DNA of 35,896 bases, taken from Rikenellaceae bacterium. Its GTDB lineage: Bacteria; Bacteroidota; Bacteroidia; Bacteroidales; Rikenellaceae. The stretch covers positions 1 through 35,896 of the forward strand of contig JAIECQ010000192.1 of assembly GCA_029068395.1 (NCBI GenBank), written 5' to 3'. Every line of letters begins with the position of its first letter. Positions within the stretch are counted from its first letter, which is position 1. Shown one piece after another: positions 8,219-16,923 of the stretch. Below the pieces are notes generated by a model. It was not told where the DNA came from. It made no database searches and worked only from the letters and a program-made list of their open reading frames with translations. Made by a program: the position numbers and the translations under genes.

Positions 8219-9043
8219 ATGACATCGGAGGAATTATTCGGGCAGATTGTTGCCAAAAAGAGTTTTTTGTGCGTGGGGTTGGATACCGACATACGCAAGT
8301 TGCCCGGCCATTTGAGCAAGGATGGCGACGGCATGTTTGATTTCAACCGCGCCATTGTCGATGCCACGGCACCCTGTTCGGTGGCGTACAAGCCCAATCT
8401 TGCCTTTTACGAGGCGGCAGGCTTGGAGGGATGGCGGGCATTTGAGCGCACGGTGGAGTATATACGTCATAAATATCCCGAGATATTTATCATTGCCGAT
8501 GCCAAACGCGGTGACATAGGCAACACCTCCAAGATGTATGCCCGCACCTTTTTCGAGACGGTCGACGTGGATGCGGTGACACTGTCGCCCTACATGGGCC
8601 TTGACACCGTCGCGCCCTTTCTCGACTATAAGGGTCGCTGGGCTGTATTGCTGGCCCTTACATCCAATGCGTCGGCCTCTGACTTCGAGATGGAACAGAC
8701 GTTATCGGGACAAAGGCTCTATCAGACGGTTCTGGACAAGTCGAGCCGTTGGGGCAATGTCGACAACATGATGTATGTGGTGGGTGCCACCAAGGCCGAC
8801 ATGTTGGGCGATGTGCGCAAGATAGTGCCCGACCATTTCCTGCTTGTGCCGGGCGTAGGAGCGCAGGGCGGCAGCCTTGAAGATGTGGCCCGTTACGGCA
8901 TGAACGGAAAATGCGGGTTGCTTGTCAACTCGTCGAGAGGTATAATTTACGCCGATTCGTCGGCAGGATTTGCCGATGCGGCAGGGGAGGCTGCACGTCA
9001 GATGCGCGATCAGATGGCGGCGCTTCTGGATAGATATCTTTAG
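8219..9043 (+). CDS. pyrF: Orotidine 5'-phosphate decarboxylase (type 2)
   Basis: 274 residues from ATG 8219, preferred over an in-frame GTG at 8186 that adds 11 residues without family similarity. Motifs: [14 protein letters not shown] near the N-terminus, [11 protein letters not shown], the catalytic [10 protein letters not shown], the phosphate-binding [10 protein letters not shown] and a final NSSRGI. The enzyme converts OMP to UMP in pyrimidine synthesis. It follows prfA on the same strand after 171 nt in which I see no clear promoter or terminator, so read-through from prfA is possible. Confidence 0.94.
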   Translation: MTSEELFGQIVAKKSFLCVGLDTDIRKLPGHLSKDGDGMFDFNRAIVDATAPCSVAYKPNLAFYEAAGLEGWRAFERTVEYIRHKYPEIFIIADAKRGDIGNTSKMYARTFFETVDVDAVTLSPYMGLDTVAPFLDYKGRWAVLLALTSNASASDFEMEQTLSGQRLYQTVLDKSSRWGNVDNMMYVVGATKADMLGDVRKIVPDHFLLVPGVGAQGGSLEDVARYGMNGKCGLLVNSSRGIIYADSSAGFADAAGEAARQMRDQMAALLDRYL

Positions 9044-9128
9044 CAACGGAGTCGGTGTGCGGGGTTGATGTCCTGCCGCCGACAACTTTTTTGGGCGCCG
9101 TGGCGGCGGCATGTCGTGGGAAAATTTA

Positions 9129-9159
9129 GTTGCAATCATGGGAAAAATAATTACCTTTG
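9129..9159 (+). promoter_or_regulatory. Promoter of the glycogen fusion gene
   Basis: GTTG at 9129-9132 (TTTG-like), 19-nt spacer, TACCTTTG at 9152-9159. The leader would be about 65 nt. Confidence 0.6.
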
Positions 9160-9230
9160 GGGTTTCTTAGTGCCCCCAAATGGGGGTGGTGTTGAAATAA
9201 AGTAACTGAAAAACAATAGCTTAACCCAAT

Positions 9231-12200
9231 ATGAGTGAACCTGTGTACAAATACCCCGACTATCTGTTCGAGACAGGCTGGGAGGTATGCAACAAGATAG
9301 GCGGCATATATACCGTCATATCGACCAAGGCATACACGTTAAAAGAAAGATTCTCAGACCATTACATAACCATAGGCCCCGACTTGGGGCGCGACAACAA
9401 AGCCCAGGGCCTTGAGTTTGAAGAGGACACCGAGATGTTCAAGCAGTGGCGCATGAACGCTTACGGCGACGGCATGCGTCTGCGCATAGGCCGCTGGAAG
9501 ATCGAAGGCAGCCCCATTGTGATATTGGTCGATTTCGCAAGTTACATATCCAAGAAAGACGAGTTGCTCGGTCGTCTGTGGGACGACTATAAGGTCGACT
9601 CGATAAGCGGCGGGTGGGACTACATAGAGCCTGTGCTGTTCGGTTATGCCGCCGCTCGCGTTATAGAGAGTTTCGTGTCGGCCAACTGCCGTCCCGAGCA
9701 CAAGGTGGTGGCTCAGTTTCACGAGTGGATGACATGCAGCGGCGTGCTCTATCTTAAGAAGGCCGCACCGTCAATAGCAACCGTATTTACCACCCATGCC
9801 ACGGTGTTGGGGCGCAGCATTGCCGGCAACGGGCTTAACCTTTACAGCGACATAAACTCATTCAACCCCGACGAGATGTCGCACCGTTTCGGCGTCAGGG
9901 CCAAGCACTCGATAGAGGCGGCGGCGGCCAACAACTGCGACTGTTTCACCACCGTGAGTGCCATAACGTCAGAGGAATGCAAGGCGCTGCTGGGCAAGGC
10001 TGCCGACGTGATAACGCCGAACGGCTTTGAAGAGAACATGGTGTGGGACAAGGCCATGTTGGAGGTCAAGCGTCGCCAGGCCCGCGAGTTGTTCATACGC
10101 ATTGCCGAGACCGCTTTCGGCAAGAAGTATGACAAAGAGCCTTTCATCATAGGCACAAGCGGTCGTTACGAGTTCAAGAACAAGGGGCTTGACGAATACA
10201 TAGACTCTTTGGCGGCCCTTAACAACGACGGCTCGCTTGAACGCGACGTGTTGGCATACATACTGGTGCCGGGGTGGAACTTAGGTCCGCGTAAAGATTT
10301 GCAGACCTATCTGGCAGGCGGTGATTTCCAGGCCGACGGTTATGTGATACGCAACGTCACCCACTATATGGGCGATTACGACAACGACGCCATAATAACG
10401 CATCTGCGCAACAGCGGCCTGCTTGAAAGCACCGGCAAGGTGAACGTCATGTTCGTGCCGGCCTATCTCAACGGAGCCGACGGCATATTTGACAAGCATT
10501 ACTATGAGATGCTGCCGGGCTTTGACATGACGGTGTTCCCGTCATATTACGAGCCGTGGGGCTACACCCCCTTGGAGAGCATCGCCTTCGGCGTGCCGAG
10601 CATAACGACATCGCTGGCGGGCTTCGGTCGCTGGGTAATTGATCACTCTGAAAACCATGAGGGCGTGTGCGTGATAGAGCGTAGCGACTTTGACGACGGC
10701 TCGGTGAGAGAAGACATAGCCCGTCAGTTGAGGCTATATGCCAACAGCTCGCCCGAAGAGCTGGAGCGTCTGCGAAATGAGGCACAAAACCTCGCCAAGA
10801 GCGCGCTGTGGAAAAATCTGATAGTAAACTATTATAAAGCATATCAAATGGCAATGAACGAATCGGACATGAACATAAGCCAGTCTGTAATGGACGGCGG
10901 CGAGATACACGAGCAGGCAACATATTTGCGTCAGCAGAGCATACTCGGCTCGGCTCCCTCATGGAACCGCGTGCTGATAGAACGAGACCTGCCCGAGAGG
11001 TTGCGTCCTTTAGACGAGCTGTCGCACAACCTGTGGTGGTCGTGGACCCTTGAAGCCCGCGATCTTTTCGAGTCGATAGACCCCAAACTGTGGCTTGAGC
11101 TGGAGCGTAACCCCATAGCTCTGTTGGACAACCTGACACTGGCGCGTCTGCAAGAGCTGGAAAACGACGCCGACTTCCTCGGCCGCATGGATGCCGTATA
11201 TGGCGCCTTCCGCGACTATATGGCGCAGAAAGCCAATGCCACAGGTCCCCGCATAGCCTATTTCAGCATGGAGTATGGCATTCACAGCTCGCTTAAGATA
11301 TATTCGGGTGGTTTGGGCATACTGGCCGGCGATTACCTCAAAGAGGCCAGCGACAAGAACATACCCATGGTGGCTGTGGGCCTGCTTTACCGCTTCGGTT
11401 ACTTCACGCAGAAGATATCGTCGAGCGGCGAGCAAGAGGCCGGATATGAGCCTCAGAACTTCTTCAAGCTGCCCATAACACCGGTGCGCGGTGGCGGCGG
11501 CGAGTGGATGACCATAAGCCTCGACTATCCCGGCCGTGAGGTCAAGGCGCGTCTGTGGCGTTGCGATGTGGGTCGCACAGAGCTGTACCTGCTCGACACC
11601 GACGACAACCTCAACATGCACGAAGACCGAACCATAACATATCATCTCTATGGCGGCGACTGGGAGAACCGCCTCAAGCAAGAGATACTGTTGGGTATTG
11701 GCGGTATCAAGGCGTTGAACCAGATGAACATATCAGCCGACGTATATCACTGCAACGAGGGTCATGCCGCCTTCATAGGCTTGCGTCGTGCCATCGACCT
11801 TATAGAGCGTAACGGCTTGTCGTTCAGCGAGGCGCTCGAAGTGGTGCGCAGCTCGTCGCTCTTTACCACCCACACGCCCGTGCCTGCCGGTCACGACTCT
11901 TTCCCCGAGGATATGATACGTCAGTATATGAACCGTATGCCCGAAGATCTTAAGATAACATGGGAGCAGTTCATAAACCTGGGCAAGATCAATCCTCACG
12001 ATCCCAACGAGCGCTTCTCAATGAGTTTCCTGGCATGTAACATGTCGCAGGAGGTCAACGGCGTGAGCTGGTTGCACGGCGAGGTGTCGAAAGATATATT
12101 GGGAGGCTTGTGGCCCGGTTACTTCAAGCCCGAGCTTCACATAGGATATGTGACCAACGGCGTTCACTTCCCCACGTGGACGGCATCCAACATGCAGGAG

Positions 12201-13493
12201 ATATACAAGCGTGTGATGGGTGATGCCCTCACGTCGCACTACTATGACCAGTCTATATGGCGCGGTATTTACAACGTGCCCGACAAGGAGCTGTGGGATG
12301 CCCGCATGGTACTCAAAGAGAAACTGGTGGCGCACATCAAACGTCGCGTCAAGAACCGCGCCCTCTATCGTTTCGATTCGCCCACACAGATGGTCAAGAT
12401 ACTTGAGCAGTTCAATCCGCAGACCCTTACCATAGGTTTCGCACGTCGTTTTGCCACCTACAAGCGCGCATATCTGCTATTCACCAACCTCGACCGTCTG
12501 GCAAGCATCGTCAACAACCCCACACGTCCCGTGCAGTTCGTATTCGCCGGCAAGGCCCACCCCAACGACAAGCCGGGGCAGGACCTCATCAAGCGCATAG
12601 TGGAGGTGTCGGCAATGCCTCAGTTTGAGGGTAAGATAATATTCCTGCAAAATTACGACATGGAGGTGGCCCGCCGCATGGTACAGGGTGTCGACGTCTG
12701 GATGAATACCCCCACCCGTCCCCTTGAGGCTTCGGGTACATCGGGCGAGAAGGCCGTGATGAACGGCGTGTTGCACTTCAGCGTACTCGACGGTTGGTGG
12801 GTTGAAGGTTACAAGAAAGATGCCGGCTGGATGTTGCCCATGGAGCGCACATTTGAAGACCAGCGCCGTCAGGACGAACTCGACGCCGAGACCATTTACA
12901 CCCTCATTGAAGAGGAGATAGCACCCGCATATTACAACAAGGACGCCGAGGGCGTATCTTCGCAGTGGGTCGGTTACATCAAGAACTCGATATCTGATGT
13001 CGCATCCAACTTCACAACCAAACGCATGATAGAAGATTATCAGGACCGCTTCTATGGCAAGTTGTCGGAGCGCAATCACGAGATGGTGGCCGACAACTTC
13101 TCGAAAGCACGCCGCATTGCCGCTTGGAAGCGTCGCATAAGTCGCGGCTGGGACACCATGCACATTGTCGAGTCTAAGACATACGATGTGGCTAAAGAGG
13201 CCATTGTGACAGGACATACCTACAAGTCTGAGGTGGTCATAGAGCTCGGCGACCTCTCCGTAGGCGACATAGGCGTAGAGATGGTCGTGGCTCGAACCAT
13301 TGTCGACAACAACCCCGTCGACCTGATAGAGGTGTTGCCTCTCAATTGTACCAAGAGCGAAGATGGCAAGGCTTATTACTCGGCCGAAGTGTCGCCTCAG
13401 AAAACAGGCTCGTTCGACGTGGCAATAAGGGTATATGCCTACAACCCCGAGCTGCCTAACAGAATGGACTTCGCCCTCGTCAAGTGGTCTTAA
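9231..13493 (+). CDS. Glycogen synthase (GT3-type) / alpha-glucan phosphorylase (GT35) fusion
   Basis: 1420 residues. Residues about 1-540 form a GT3-type, eukaryote-like glycogen synthase: FETGWEVCNKIGGIYTVIS at the N-terminus, ATVFTTHATVLGR, and the donor-site region FPSYYEPWGYTPLES. After a linker near 540-580, the phosphorylase half begins with the DUF3417-like LDELSHNLWWSW and has AYFSMEYGIHSSL, HCNEGHAAF and the PLP-binding GTSGEKAVMNGVL (Lys 1174). One half adds glucose from a nucleotide sugar to glycogen, the other releases glucose-1-phosphate. Joining opposing activities in one cytoplasmic chain is known in Bacteroides relatives and presumably allows coupled control. The gene stands alone. 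A 9-bp inverted repeat spans its stop codon (13479-13503), and element E1 begins about 30 nt downstream. Confidence 0.92.
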   Translation: MSEPVYKYPDYLFETGWEVCNKIGGIYTVISTKAYTLKERFSDHYITIGPDLGRDNKAQGLEFEEDTEMFKQWRMNAYGDGMRLRIGRWKIEGSPIVILVDFASYISKKDELLGRLWDDYKVDSISGGWDYIEPVLFGYAAARVIESFVSANCRPEHKVVAQFHEWMTCSGVLYLKKAAPSIATVFTTHATVLGRSIAGNGLNLYSDINSFNPDEMSHRFGVRAKHSIEAAAANNCDCFTTVSAITSEECKALLGKAADVITPNGFEENMVWDKAMLEVKRRQARELFIRIAETAFGKKYDKEPFIIGTSGRYEFKNKGLDEYIDSLAALNNDGSLERDVLAYILVPGWNLGPRKDLQTYLAGGDFQADGYVIRNVTHYMGDYDNDAIITHLRNSGLLESTGKVNVMFVPAYLNGADGIFDKHYYEMLPGFDMTVFPSYYEPWGYTPLESIAFGVPSITTSLAGFGRWVIDHSENHEGVCVIERSDFDDGSVREDIARQLRLYANSSPEELERLRNEAQNLAKSALWKNLIVNYYKAYQMAMNESDMNISQSVMDGGEIHEQATYLRQQSILGSAPSWNRVLIERDLPERLRPLDELSHNLWWSWTLEARDLFESIDPKLWLELERNPIALLDNLTLARLQELENDADFLGRMDAVYGAFRDYMAQKANATGPRIAYFSMEYGIHSSLKIYSGGLGILAGDYLKEASDKNIPMVAVGLLYRFGYFTQKISSSGEQEAGYEPQNFFKLPITPVRGGGGEWMTISLDYPGREVKARLWRCDVGRTELYLLDTDDNLNMHEDRTITYHLYGGDWENRLKQEILLGIGGIKALNQMNISADVYHCNEGHAAFIGLRRAIDLIERNGLSFSEALEVVRSSSLFTTHTPVPAGHDSFPEDMIRQYMNRMPEDLKITWEQFINLGKINPHDPNERFSMSFLACNMSQEVNGVSWLHGEVSKDILGGLWPGYFKPELHIGYVTNGVHFPTWTASNMQEIYKRVMGDALTSHYYDQSIWRGIYNVPDKELWDARMVLKEKLVAHIKRRVKNRALYRFDSPTQMVKILEQFNPQTLTIGFARRFATYKRAYLLFTNLDRLASIVNNPTRPVQFVFAGKAHPNDKPGQDLIKRIVEVSAMPQFEGKIIFLQNYDMEVARRMVQGVDVWMNTPTRPLEASGTSGEKAVMNGVLHFSVLDGWWVEGYKKDAGWMLPMERTFEDQRRQDELDAETIYTLIEEEIAPAYYNKDAEGVSSQWVGYIKNSISDVASNFTTKRMIEDYQDRFYGKLSERNHEMVADNFSKARRIAAWKRRISRGWDTMHIVESKTYDVAKEAIVTGHTYKSEVVIELGDLSVGDIGVEMVVARTIVDNNPVDLIEVLPLNCTKSEDGKAYYSAEVSPQKTGSFDVAIRVYAYNPELPNRMDFALVKWS

Positions 13494-13526
13494 CCCACTT
13501 GACAATACGGAACTGCCGGGGATGAC

Positions 13527-13603
13527 TTGCCGGTACTGCCGGTGATGGTTTGCTGGCACTGCCGTTATGTTGCTGGCACTGCCGTTATTTTGCTGGCACT
13601 GCC
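13527..13603 (+). repeat. Iterated 20-bp sites at the E1 left end
   Basis: TTGC(T/C)GG(C/T)ACTGCC occurs from 13527, 13550, 13570 and 13590, at spacings of 23, 20 and 20 nt. Inverted copies at the right end stop at 15122, 15142 and 15165 (spacings 20 and 23). Two copies 23 nt apart also open E2 (20594, 20617), E3 (29318, 29341) and E4 (34917, 34940). The arrangement resembles arrayed transposase-binding sites, but no protein is known to bind here. Confidence 0.7.
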
Positions 13604-13676
13604 TCCGGCGGCCCTTCCGGGGGAGGGGTCACGGACCCCGTTTTGATATGTTTGAGGGCAAACTAAGCGGATAAGT

Positions 13677-13742
13677 ACGAAAGATAGGAGTAAAGGTGTT
13701 TCGACTTTAGTCTCACACCTTTACCCCTATCTTTCGTTTTTT
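13677..13742 (+). terminator. Hairpin H1 with T-run (E1 left end)
   Basis: Arms 13677-13698 and 13716-13737 pair over 22 bp with one mismatch; the loop holds GACT..AGTC, and six T follow. It has the form of a strong intrinsic terminator for transcription entering E1 from the glycogen fusion gene. It has the same arms as H3 (20704-20764) and differs from the arms of H2, H4, H5 and H6 while keeping pairing. Confidence 0.7.
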
Positions 13743-13954
13743 GCCCTTGGGCTGAGTGCCTGGAAGATATTCAACATGGGCCATGACTCTCGACGGAAAG
13801 GGTGCGGAAACAAAACAGAAAATCATAACAGCAGAGCGGTAACCATAAGCCGCACAGCCGCAACCACCGGCACAGCGGAGAGCGGCGCGGAGCCTGCGGA
13901 GGGCACAGCGTGAAAATGAAGAGCATCACTGCCGCCCCTAATTCACTGTCATAT

Positions 13955-14133
13955 ATGTTGCTGTGCGGGGCTGCGGCCCTCCGTTGGGCGGAGGCTCCGG
14001 GCCGCTCGGGCTTCGTTCCTCAGCCCGGGCATAAGGAATTCTTGCTTACGGCATACTTCGTTATGCCGGCGATAAGGAATAGTGTGCGGTTTCGTTTCAC
14101 TCAGACCGCGGTGGGCCGGCGCTGGCGCCGGCC
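13955..14133 (+). other. Conserved multi-hairpin block in E1
   Basis: A run of small perfect hairpins: GCGGCCC..GGGCCGC enclosing CCTCCG..CGGAGG; CGGGCT/AGCCCG at 14007-14012/14022-14027; GGCATA/TATGCC around CTTCG; and GGCCGGCGC/GCGCCGGCC at 14114-14122/14125-14133. The block recurs in E2, E3 (three times) and E4 with paired changes in the stems. This suggests a structured RNA or structured single-stranded DNA. No coding frame is conserved. Confidence 0.6.
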
Positions 14134-14199
14134 TCATCGGCGAGGAGGTCGAGGGCGTGATGATGGTCTGGCGTGGTGAGTGACAAAGACGTGCAGCAC

Positions 14200-14385
14200 C
14201 TTGGGTTGGCCGGTACGTGCCTTTGGCGTGGAGGAGCCACGGGCCGAGCCTGCGGAGGCAAGCGTGAAAGTGACGCGCATAACCGCCGCGACTTAGTCAC
14301 TGCCTATAATAGCGTGACGGGATTACGGGCCTCCGCGGGGGGAGGGTCGGCCCGTTGCGGCTCGTGCCTCGCCGCCCTGCCGGTG
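14200..14385 (+). repeat. GC-rich cassette-upstream module (E1)
   Basis: Same module as 3375-3562 (inverted), 21412-21595, 30590-30772 and 35700-35885. It contains GGAGCCACGGGCC, TTAGTCACTGCCTATAAT and GGGCCTCCGCGGGGGGAG. It always lies 150-200 nt upstream of a cassette in E1, E2 and E3, but under 40 nt from C3 in E0. No gene seen. Confidence 0.7.
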
Positions 14386-14563
14386 CGGTAGCCATGCGGT
14401 ACAAAAACTACCTGTGCGAAAGCCCCCGCGGAACAAAACTACTTGGTCAAATAATAGTGAGGTTCCGTTACTATCAAACCGCCCTGCCGGGTGTAAAGCC
14501 ATGCGGGCAAAGCTTTCCGAAACAAAAAACACCTAACCCCAAAAACCTGCACCCAACTAATAA

Positions 14564-14773
14564 CGCCCCTCTAATTCCGTGGAGTTTCCCGCTGTCGGTT
14601 ACCGTTACTACTCGTCCGGTTCGTTGAGCGGTGCGGGTACGTGGGGCGGCTATTGGTCGTCAGTTGCGCTTGGTTCTAGCAGCGCGTACTACCTGTACTT
14701 CGATAGCAGTGGTTTGTACGTAGATGGCGGCAATAGGCAGACCGGTTTTAGCGTGCGTTGTGTCCGCCAATGA
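14564..14773 (+). pseudogene. Orphan variable cassette C5 inside E1
   Basis: Open from after TAA 14561-14563 to TGA 14771-14773. It encodes SNSVEFPAVG, a GGYWSSVA core, AYYLYF and GFSVRCVR. The usual TAA is changed to CAA here, so the frame ends one codon later. There is no start other than GTG 14579. It begins at the CTCTAATTCCGTGG arm shared with C1, C4, C6 and C7, and the 3' flank runs to 14817. It is a candidate silent donor or remote variable repeat. Confidence 0.8.
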
Positions 14774-14975
14774 TTAATTCTTTGGTTCTTTGATTTCTTT
14801 GATTCTTCCCCGAGGGCTTGCGTAAGGGTTAGAGTTGGCCCGGCGCTGGCTGGTGATTCAGTTGTGCGTGCTTTGCCTCTCTGCTGTTATGCTTTGCCGA
14901 ACTTCTTCCGCACTCTTTTCCGTCGAGAGTCCTGCCCCTGCCTAATATCATTTAGGACCACTCCTTAGGCCCAAA

Positions 14976-15035
14976 ACGAAAGATATGGATAAAGGTGAGA
15001 GACGATAGTCGAACGCCTTTATCCATATCTTTCGT
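14976..15035 (-). terminator. Hairpin H2 (E1 right end)
   Basis: Arms 14976-14997 and 15014-15035 pair over 22 bp with one G-T wobble. Read on the minus strand the hairpin is followed by TTTT, so it faces inward from the right end. The arms (ATATGGATAAAGG type) match H4 of E2 and differ from H1 and H3. Confidence 0.65.
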
Positions 15036-15189
15036 ACTTCTGTTCTTAGTTGTTCCTCAAACATATCAAAACGGGGTCCGCGACCCCTCCCCCGGAAGGG
15101 CCGCCGGAGGCAGTGCCAGCAAAATAACGGCAGTTCCAGCAAACCCGTAACGGCAGTGAAGCCAATACATAGCGGGCAGTGCAGTGTGT

Positions 15190-15415
15190 TAGTAGAAGCG
15201 GCAATACCGCAAGTGATGTCCGGTAAAAAATAGGTTAGGTGTATAATAAAAGAATATTCTCAGCGATATTATATTAAACAAAAAAATCACAGTTCTGCAT
15301 GTTGAGACAGTAATCACGTATTGAGTGGTAAGGTTTTTGAGGGATGGGGAGTGGTTTGGGGTTAGACAGGGAATAATATTAATAACTTCATATAATAAAT
15401 CAATAGCATCAAGAT
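15190..15415. other. AT-rich leader region before the first TetR gene
   Basis: AT-rich, with no reading frame, repeat or promoter match that I can support. It probably holds the promoter and operator of the regulator downstream. Confidence 0.3.
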
Positions 15416-16090
15416 ATGAAAAGAGGTCCTAAGAAGAGCATAAACGGTGTGGAGGTGGGACATTCGGGCATCTCCACCAGGCAGATGATTTTAGACAAGG
15501 CGAGCGAGCTTATAAACGATGTTGGCATGTCGGAGTTCAGGGTTGACACTCTGGCGGCGTCGCTTGAGTTGAGTCCCGGCAATATAACATACCATTTCCC
15601 GCGTAAGGAGGACATAGGCAATGCCATATGGATGAATGCGGTGCAGGATATCACCGCATCGCTTGATCATTACATATCGCCTTTGCTCGACATAAAGCAG
15701 CTGTTTCTGTTTTACAAATATGTGGTGTCTACCATCTACAAACACCGCGGCACTTTCATGCCGAAGCTTGGCGACACCGGACTGATAAAACGCAATGCCA
15801 TGCTTGGCGACACATTAAAGACGGTTAACTATGCCTATGACAAGAAGGTGGAGTGGCTTAAGGCCGGGGGCTATATCGACCTTAAGGCATACGCCTTTTA
15901 TGGCAAGCAGGTGTTTGAGAGTCAGGTGACATGCTTGGGGTGGTGGCTTACCGGTCTGTCGCCTGAGCAGGAGCCGGCAATGGTGTCTGACAAGTATGCC
16001 ATCATGCTCATCACCCTCATGGAGCCGGTGTTGTCAGACAAGGGGCTGAGGCAGCTCAGTGAGATATACTCTCTGGTGGGACATAAATAG
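15416..16090 (+). CDS. TetR/AcrR-type transcriptional regulator
   Basis: 224 residues. The N-terminal DNA-binding domain runs from about 20 to 70: TRQMILDKASELINDVG, then a helix-turn-helix region with LAASLELSPGNITYHFPRKEDIG. The GNITYHF recognition segment takes the place of the usual TxxxLYYHF. The C-terminal ligand and dimer domain is unlike anything I can name. A paralogue follows 45 nt downstream on the same strand. The regulated genes are unknown; self-regulation of the pair is a reasonable guess. E1 ends about 250 nt upstream. Confidence 0.75.
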   Translation: MKRGPKKSINGVEVGHSGISTRQMILDKASELINDVGMSEFRVDTLAASLELSPGNITYHFPRKEDIGNAIWMNAVQDITASLDHYISPLLDIKQLFLFYKYVVSTIYKHRGTFMPKLGDTGLIKRNAMLGDTLKTVNYAYDKKVEWLKAGGYIDLKAYAFYGKQVFESQVTCLGWWLTGLSPEQEPAMVSDKYAIMLITLMEPVLSDKGLRQLSEIYSLVGHK

Positions 16091-16135
16091 TCATACCAAA
16101 GCGATTGAAATATTTTATATAAAAAAACAGACTTT

Positions 16136-16834
16136 ATGATGACTACAATGAAATCAGAATATGGCGACAAGATGCCCTCCACGCGCCGCATGATACTTGA
16201 CAAGGCGTTGCAGACGGTCAATCAGGTGGGCGAGGCCGATTTTAGGATAGACGCCCTTGCCGGCGAGCTGGGGTTGAGTCCCGGCAACATAACATACCAT
16301 TTCGCCAAAAAGGACGATATATGCACCGCTTTGTGGAACGAGCTGCTTGACCGGTTCGGCACTTTTGACGTGATGTTTTCGGGCATGCTTGACCTCAAGC
16401 AGTTATATCTCATAGTGAGGGCCATGAACGGGTTGTTGTGGAGCTATCGCGGGGTGGTCATGTCGCGGGGCGGTGATATAAGGCTGGCTGCCGGCTCTGA
16501 CAAGCCTGAAGGGCAGTCCATCTCGCAGATGACCTATACCTTTTTCGAGAGGGCGCACGATATATTGCGTCGTAACGGTTACCTGCGCGACAATGTGCCC
16601 GATATGATGATGCGGTCGGTGCTCGATGGCGAGAATATAATGCTACGCTCGTGGATAAACTTACAGGTGGTGACGCAGGCCTGCGACAGGGAGCATGACC
16701 TCGACCAGAGCCGGTCGATAAACAGAGGTGCCCTTACCACCATATATGTGATGTATCCTATACTGACGCAAAAGGGCAAAGACGAGTTTGCCGAGATATG
16801 CAGAAAGGTGGAAGAGGGTATGATAGATGCCTGA
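16136..16834 (+). CDS. TetR/AcrR-type transcriptional regulator, paralogue of the preceding gene
   Basis: 232 residues. It shares TRRMILDKAL, FRIDALAGELGLSPGNITYHF and the DLKQLYL segment with its upstream neighbour, so the pair is a tandem duplication that has diverged strongly in the C-terminal half. The likely start is ATG 16136; an internal Met five codons later is possible. It ends before a strong hairpin at 16867-16902. Target genes are not evident. Confidence 0.75.
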   Translation: MMTTMKSEYGDKMPSTRRMILDKALQTVNQVGEADFRIDALAGELGLSPGNITYHFAKKDDICTALWNELLDRFGTFDVMFSGMLDLKQLYLIVRAMNGLLWSYRGVVMSRGGDIRLAAGSDKPEGQSISQMTYTFFERAHDILRRNGYLRDNVPDMMMRSVLDGENIMLRSWINLQVVTQACDREHDLDQSRSINRGALTTIYVMYPILTQKGKDEFAEICRKVEEGMIDA

Positions 16835-16866
16835 ATAGTACCGCTTCAGCTTAAGGTGACATACGA

Positions 16867-16902
16867 CAAGGCCGTCTGTATATTCCCCTACAGACGGCCT
16901 TG
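16867..16902. terminator. Strong hairpin between the TetR pair and mqnE
   Basis: CAAGGCCGTCTGTA pairs perfectly with TACAGACGGCCTTG across an 8-nt loop. The two flanking transcription units converge here, so it probably acts as a shared terminator, although no long T-run follows on either strand. Confidence 0.6.
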
Positions 16903-16923
16903 CTGTATGAGGGGAATGGGTTT

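Larger units (their letters stand above)
13527..15165. mobile_element. Element E1: inverted-repeat element carrying variable cassette C5
   Basis: Both ends carry the same outer arm in opposite orientation. The left (13590-13653) reads TTGCTGGCACTGCC, a GC-rich stretch with GGGGTC-ACG-GACCCC, then TTTTGATATGTTTGAGG. The right (about 15055-15122) is its reverse complement with one visible base change (GTCACGGAC versus GTCGCGGAC). Similarity continues inward through a hairpin and a GGCCCTTGGGCTGAG-like stretch to roughly 200 bp per end. Outside lie 3-4 copies of a TTGCTGGCACTGCC site. Inside: multi-hairpin block, GC-rich module, cassette C5. No transposase or other gene. It sits between the glycogen fusion gene and a TetR-type regulator. 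Mobility is inferred from E2 having the same structure elsewhere; target duplications could not be identified. Confidence 0.65.

Noticed and set aside
13479-13503. 9-bp inverted repeat over the glycogen fusion stop codon as its terminator
   Set aside because: No T-run follows. The hairpin H1 about 175 nt downstream is a better terminator. The repeat may be chance.
13527-13603. The 20-nt repeats as a CRISPR array
   Set aside because: The repeat unit is about 14 nt, the intervening DNA is only 6-9 nt, and the same sites recur inverted at the other end. No cas gene.
13677-13737. Hairpins H1-H6 as integron attC sites or retron msr-msd
   Set aside because: No recognisable attC core pair, integrase, or reverse transcriptase is present. 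The T-run after the stem fits a terminator better. A role in single-strand processing remains open.
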